A stretch of 64,000 nt of DNA from Himantopus leucocephalus. Lineage: Eukaryota > Chordata > Aves > Charadriiformes > Recurvirostridae. The notes under the pieces were generated by a model, which saw nothing but the letters and a program-made list of their open reading frames with translations, made no database searches and had not been told where the DNA came from. The position numbers were made by a program, and so were the translations under genes. Position 1 is the first letter of the stretch. Every line of letters begins with the position of its first letter. The stretch is taken from contig RSEF01000004.1 of assembly GCA_003993805.1 (NCBI GenBank), forward strand, positions 16,480,000-16,543,999. The letters are read 5' to 3'. Below, one piece after another: positions 57,986-64,000 of the stretch.

Positions 57986-60900
57986 CACAGAATTTTTAGA
58001 TTGCAACACGCTGGCTTCCCTTATAATCTCTGTGCACTTCTATAAAATATTTCCTGAATTTTAACGTAAACTTGCCTTTTTCATGAAAGCAACCAAACTG
58101 TTTAAACAGAAGGAAGAACTATTTAAAACTTCCAAATTAAGCCTCCTAGAATTAGTACCTTGAAGTAAAAGAATGGTACTGTACCCACATAACAAAGTTT
58201 ATAGTTTCACAGCCCAAAATATCTTTATTTGGTGATGTTTCTAAAAAAGCTCTTCACTGTTAATTTCTCACCTTTGCAAAGAAATAACAGATAACATGGT
58301 TAGTAAAATCTGCTCTGCAAAGTATGGTCTGGGCATACCAGATGGAAGAATTTGTCAATCAATCTCCATTATTAAACTGGCAGGGAAAAGAGCGATATTA
58401 TTTTGGAATCCTAACTGGCTCTGAGTGCAGGACAGTCATATTCATTTGACTGCACCAGAGGACACAAATCCTTAGTGTAGCTGAGATGATTTGCCCAAAG
58501 GTAATCAAGTTAGTTACATGCTTAGTTAATTTCTTTTCCTGTTGTCCATTGAAACTATGCAAATTTTCTAGCCTTCTCTAGATTATAACTTCTCTGCTCC
58601 AAGTCTGATGCTTTCTGTCTTAAAGAGAGAAAGACACCCTCCCGTCAAGGAAGACCCTGAGGGGACTTTTAAGACATTGATATGCAATACTCAAACGTTC
58701 ATTTATTTATAATGGCAGCCTAAAGTAGATGCAAAAATAAATTATAACGTAATCTGACATTAGTTTAAAATGCAAAGATGGACAAAGCAAGCACATTAAT
58801 TATCAAAAGTTGAATAGTTCAACCCCGATTATTGCATCAGTGAATGCCAGGAGATAATCTCCATGCTGCAGCTTTACAAAGTCCAGACATTAGGCTAACT
58901 ACTGATGCCTCATTAGATACAAGCGATTGAATCTTTCAAGCTGGTATTCTTTGGATGCTCACTCATCCATTGTTTTCTAATTTTTTCTTATGATTTGATT
59001 TACTTTTTGCTTGGATTAGGGTCTAGATCAAAAATGAACAGACTGTAATGTAAAGGAGTATTTATAATCCTGGGATACGTGAGACATACGTTGAACAGTG
59101 TTTCCTTAATTAACTGAGCAGTGAGTTGTTCCCCAAAGTTAGGCCCCTCAGCTGTGCTAACCAGGAGCACGGATCTCCAGATAGCACAACTCCCAGAGAA
59201 TGGTAAATGTGGTTCCATTTCTAATTATATCACTACAGAATAGGGAGAAAAAAGAATGTATTACCCAAATATGGCTGCATGTAGATAAGTATGAACGCAT
59301 AACAGATGCCTGCTGTTGGAAGTGCCTTGTCCACTCCACAAGAAGAAAGAATTCAGAACTCCAATCTAAATCACAGCTTGTGTCCTCGTGGAACTTGGTA
59401 ACAGGACAAGGAAAAAAAACCTCTAAAGCTGATCTAATCACTAATAATGACACAATTATTATGACATAACTGCAAATTTATGATATATCTAGTCTGACAA
59501 TGCTATTTTAGGATGATAGTTCAAACAAGGATGCAAAAAACCCAAGGTCTAATTCATTCCCAGTGTAAGCTGGCAGTATTCCCGTTGAGTTCAATGGGAC
59601 ATTTACTTGTTCACCCCAGTTCTAATTCTGGGTCAGCATCTTTCCAATATTTAGGATTGAGTTGCACCATCCTAAAAACTACTCACTCTTAAATCCAAAG
59701 CAAGAATCTCGAGGGAGTTGGGGGAAAGGCATATTTTCACGTAAGTATCTGCATTTAGACATTTAGATTTACTATTATTGGAGTAACTTACCCATATAAA
59801 GAGAAAAGTTCTTAAAAAAAATAAATTAAAAAGCCTCAGAGGCAGAGCAGCAACAACCAGTCTAAAAAATCTATGTGACTCTCTCATATCCAGATAATCA
59901 GAAAGCAAGACTTGAAAGTTGCTTAATGGCTCAGCAAAATAAAGTCTAACGTACGATTTGATGGCAGTGGCTCTGAATGTCAGATGGAAAAAGGTACAAA
60001 TCCTTAGCAAAAAGAGAACAAAAGATAATGGGAAATTTGGGTACAGAGAGCCCCCCACCATGATCCTGACTAGTAGACAGGCTTACTGCAGAGGAAACCC
60101 GTGGTCACGTTAAGCTGAGGAAAGAATAGAAGGCATCTCTGAAATAGAGAATAAAGAGGAAGAAAGAAACGGCAGCGCCTTAGATATATGTAATCTGTTT
60201 GGGTTGTGTAAGCAACAATAATAAATTCAAACATTAAGTCAGAATGAAATGTTTCTATTTTTTGTTTTGCAGGAAACAGGAATTTGTTTTCATTGTGATG
60301 CAACCAAATGAGTTTCAAAACAGCAAAATTTCCTGAGGAAGGGAAATTCTGAGTTACACTATGCAAAATATTTAGTCATGTTAATGTGTGAATTGCAGTA
60401 AAACACAAAAAGATACTCCACCCTACTGCAACCCAAACTGTAACAGCCATCAGGCTAGAGGATCAGTAGTAGCCCACAGCCAAACCAAAAGTATTGCAAC
60501 AGAAAGTTCTGGATCCTGGAGAAAACACTTCACCATAGGATGGGCTATCTTTGTAATTGCTGTGATTATAAATCATATATTTAGATACTTTACTGTATCA
60601 TCTTAGGGATTTTGCCACAGAGTAGGTCTACGAAGGGAAAAATGAAGAGAGAACTGAGGCAGCCAAGTGGTCCATTACGTCTTCTCAGAAGACAAAACCG
60701 TGAATCATTTATGATTATTTCGATAAGCAAAACCACTGGTTTTAGAGCTTAGCTATAAATATTTTTTTAATGTGGTTATTGATTTACTACTTAATAATGG
60801 TTGGTTAAAAGATGAGGTTGCCCAAGACCTGTATCCATTACCATTAAAGGATAAGTGCCTAGAACTTGTGGATAGGTACTGTTTATTCACTTTAATATAT

Positions 60901-63900
60901 TGCATAAATATTGTGGCCATACGTCAGGGACTCAGCCAGGTCAGGGTGTGCTGCTCAAAACTGCCTACAAATGTCAAACAAGTGAAATCCCTGAATCAGT
61001 ATTTTATATATTAAAACATAAAAAGAAATATAACTTTTATAAAAGCACAGGACTTGAACAGTAGTTTCTGAACTGCTAGGTTACTTTCAATAACGATCAC
61101 CTAAATTTTCATGCAATATAACAATTGCTTCGCATCAAAAAGGAAAGAAATCGACTGGGCTCCATTGCCTAAATGGCACTGCAAGTTTCTGCCACTAGAG
61201 TGTGTCGAGGCATATGTGAAGACGAAATCTCTTACTCCGTATCTTTGAATTCAAACTACTACCGTAGCATCGGACAAGGAGGAGCAGCTTGAACCTACCA
61301 TTATTCTGATTTCCTACTTGACTGCTAGAACTTGTCTCAAAGGTTATACTATTGAGGAAAGTTCTCACCCCGTTACTCTGCTTGTGCTGGGCATAGGGAT
61401 TTTCTTATGAATACTGAACAACACGGGCATCCAGAAACAGTCCAGCCAATTTTAAGATCCATTACACTGTGCCTGTGTTTTCAGTTCAATGTCAATGAAA
61501 TTTCACTTCCAGGCTAAGACTCTTACTTTGATGCAATACAATAACCCTGTTATTTTGCATTGAAAGGTCAGCACACCCAGTCAATGTATGTAAATCTGTC
61601 CCTCCCTGCTTCTCTATCTGCTGCATGTGTGCAGTTGAACAGTTGCAGTAAAATTTGGGGAAAAAACCCCACGTACCTACGCAAAAACTGAAAATCTGCT
61701 GTTGTGCTGAGAATGGAGATGCTCTGCTGTATTTAAGAAATCAGTTTGAAGAGAAACTACAAAAGCCCCTCTCTTTGATAGTAAAAAAAAAAAAAAATCA
61801 GAACAGTTAAAATTAGAAATGCGTAGGCATAAAGCATTGCCAGTATCAAACAGAATATGTTGAAATGTACACATTTGGAAACGTTAAAAATCAGGTTCTG
61901 CCTCCATACTTTACTGAATCAACACTTGGCCCCTTCTCCATCTGTAAAACTGTGCTGACAGCGCTCCCTTCCTCTCTCTTTTTGCTCATTTTTGTCTCTT
62001 TGGGTTGCAAACTCTTATTAGCTGTTTTGATTACAGAGGCTAGCTCTTAGTTATAGTTTTCACTGTCCATAGTGTCACCCTCTTGCTAAAGATTTTAGCT
62101 ACTAGACCAACCCTACTAACTTTTCTTTAAAATACATTTTTAAAAAATAAAATAAAAATAAAAAAACCAACACCCTAACAACTACCACGTGAAAGACAGG
62201 AATCCTATACACAAATTTGTAGTCACATACTGCTGAAGTGGTGTTCTGAATGTAGCCATGTAGCACTTGATTTCATTATCTACTTTACTTCCCTCAGGGA
62301 AAGCTCTGCCAAGCCTTTCTTGGAAACTATCGGCTTTCTGAGCTTTCAAAGGTCCACAGTGTTGCAGTGACTGAGCAAAACACCTTCTGAAATCCTTAAG
62401 GATCCTTCCAAGTCAGCCACATAGGGTCAATACAAATAATAGGAGAAGAACCTCAGATCTCAAGATTTAGCCTTTGTATTGCCCGTATCAGCCTGAGAAA
62501 AAGGGAGAATCTGGCTGGGCACCTGCAGTTCTCATCTCCTGCTCTGTAACTTTACATAGAAATTTTAAATATTTGTTTGAAATGAACCAGTGGCTGACAA
62601 GAGAACCAGGAACATGAAAGAGAAGAATAGGAACACAAAGTATAAGGGAAAAATCTGTGACTGGTAAGGTCTGTTTTACTCAGCGTATACTGAGCTATTG
62701 ATACGTTAGGTAGGTATCCCACAGTCTCATCAGAACTAAGAGATCCTTCTTTTCACGTGTAGCCTGCTGAAATCACAAATCCTTGCACGCTACATTTTAG
62801 CCCCAAAGGACAGGAGCACAGCACAGGCAGAGTACGCAGCAAGGCTCAAGGTCTAACACTGGTACAGCGCAAGGGAGGCAATATCATCCTCACACAGTAA
62901 CAGAGGTGTGAGCAAATGTCTTTTCACAAGCCACCCCAGAATTATCAGGACAGTGTCTCGTGAAGGTTTCATAAATAGAGCTGAGCAAGTGAAGTCTTTG
63001 CCAGTTCAATAACCAAACCAAAAAGTCCGAAAAAAGCAAGCAGAAACCTCAGATCACAAAGAGCTCACAGAGAATTTTTTTTCTTACAAAATAATAATTT
63101 AAAAAATCTAGTCATTTTAATTTGGGGTAAACCTGAAATATTACATTTAATTAAAAATAAAGTGTTTCATGCCATTTTTAAAAAAACCCATATTTTACTT
63201 CTTTTTTATTTAGACTGATTTTGAAGTGGAAAATGGTATTTCAGTTTCAAAAGATGAAAAAACCTCATTTTAAGCATGTTAAAGTATTTCCTTTAAAAAC
63301 TGAGAACATGTTTTCATATTTTTCCTATTATTTCAATTGAAACTATTTGTCTAGTTCAACCTAATCTCAAAAACGGTCCCACTCCTTTCAAACCTCCATT
63401 ATTCTAGGAATTTAAAAATCATGCAAAATTTTTGTCCAGCTCTATTCATAAATTCAAGCAACATTTTGGCCCTAGAATCTTGGGAAAGGAAATACTCAAG
63501 AGCATTTCTAAAATCCCTTTCCATTTCCTGCCACTGTGTCCCTAGTTGATACTGCTTGTATCCTTGTGCAGGGGTAGCTCTACCCTCACCGCAGCAGACT
63601 CCTTCATTAAATGTTTTCTAGAATTAGAGTGCCAAGTGAACTTGCTGCTTTTACAAAGAGGGAAGAACACCCAGGAGAAGGTATTTAAATGATGTCCTGA
63701 GGCAGAATGAAGTTGATTTATGTCAGGGATTATTTTTATCTCTCCAGTCAACTAGAAGTTATGCAGCAAAATCTGCATAGGCACAGGCATGCAGCACTGT
63801 TTTCTACCAGACTCTGACAGTGTTTGAAAATAAAGAAAACTTAACAGCAGGCGGAGCTCTGCCCTTCTGCAGCCCTTCAGGCAGGGAAGGGTTTCCCAGG

Positions 63901-64000
63901 CCAACCACCCAGGAGCTGCCTCTCTGCTCAGGTGGGCACCACATCTGCCCAGTTTGCATGGCTCAGGCAGTACAAGCCAGATTTCGCTTGCGGATGGCCA
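57986..64000. other. Intergenic DNA without recognised genes
   Basis: AT-rich, with polyA at 61783-61797 and an A/T-rich run at 62135-62166. A repeat relic lies at 59541-59602. Open frames such as 59672-60061 (minus) and 60388-60606 (plus, with a hydrophobic end) resemble nothing I know. The last 200 bases are GC-richer. No exon of AMMECR1 or another neighbour was recognised. Confidence 0.55.
59541..59602. repeat. Relic of an ancient amniote dispersed repeat
   Basis: The word CCCGTTGAGTTCAATGGGAC after a CATTCCCAGTGTAAG word resembles the CCATTGACTTCAATGGG-type motif seen in old repeats of birds and reptiles. Short and tentative. Confidence 0.4.

Overview
The window is vertebrate nuclear DNA, almost certainly from a bird. 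It is AT-rich and sparse in genes. It carries CR1 LINE fragments, including one with the 8-base CR1 3' tail, several LTRs of avian endogenous-retrovirus type, and a few very old amniote SINE relics. There are no Alu or B1/B2 elements and no L1. The species cannot be named from the sequence alone.

The only gene I can establish is the 3' two-thirds of chordin-like 1 (CHRDL1, known in chick as ventroptin), a secreted BMP antagonist. It is on the + strand and its last eight coding exons lie between 685 and 15323. The earlier exons, with the signal peptide and the first von Willebrand factor C (VWC) domain, are upstream of the window. All seven internal introns are GT-AG and the codon phases agree across every junction, giving about 354 C-terminal residues of a protein that is about 456 residues in mammals. 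One exon (7102-7259) is damaged by a single N that hides about 14-15 bases.

From about 15.7 kb to the end (48 kb) I find no second established gene. AMMECR1, which lies on the 3' side of CHRDL1 in mammals, is not recognisable here. The region holds four LTRs or LTR pieces (about 23.8, 27.4, 39.3 and 43.9-45.0 kb), a reversed fragment of the last family at 45.1 kb, two CR1 pieces each touching a 100-N gap (17.3 and 47.8 kb), MIR-type SINE relics (31.1 and 57.9 kb, perhaps 34.2 kb), older dispersed repeats, and short simple repeats.

Two open frames outside repeats deserve a second look. One is a short candidate terminal exon at 34276-34476, ending in a hydrophobic segment with a poly(A) signal 12 bases after its stop. 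The other is a 117-codon ATG frame at 56466-56819. Neither has a recognised family.

Six isolated single Ns mark assembly joins. At three of them (36666, 49123, 57111) the sequence before the N is repeated after it at about 96-97% identity or higher, which looks like unmerged contig ends and not biological duplication. I did not find evidence of a new multi-gene system in this window.
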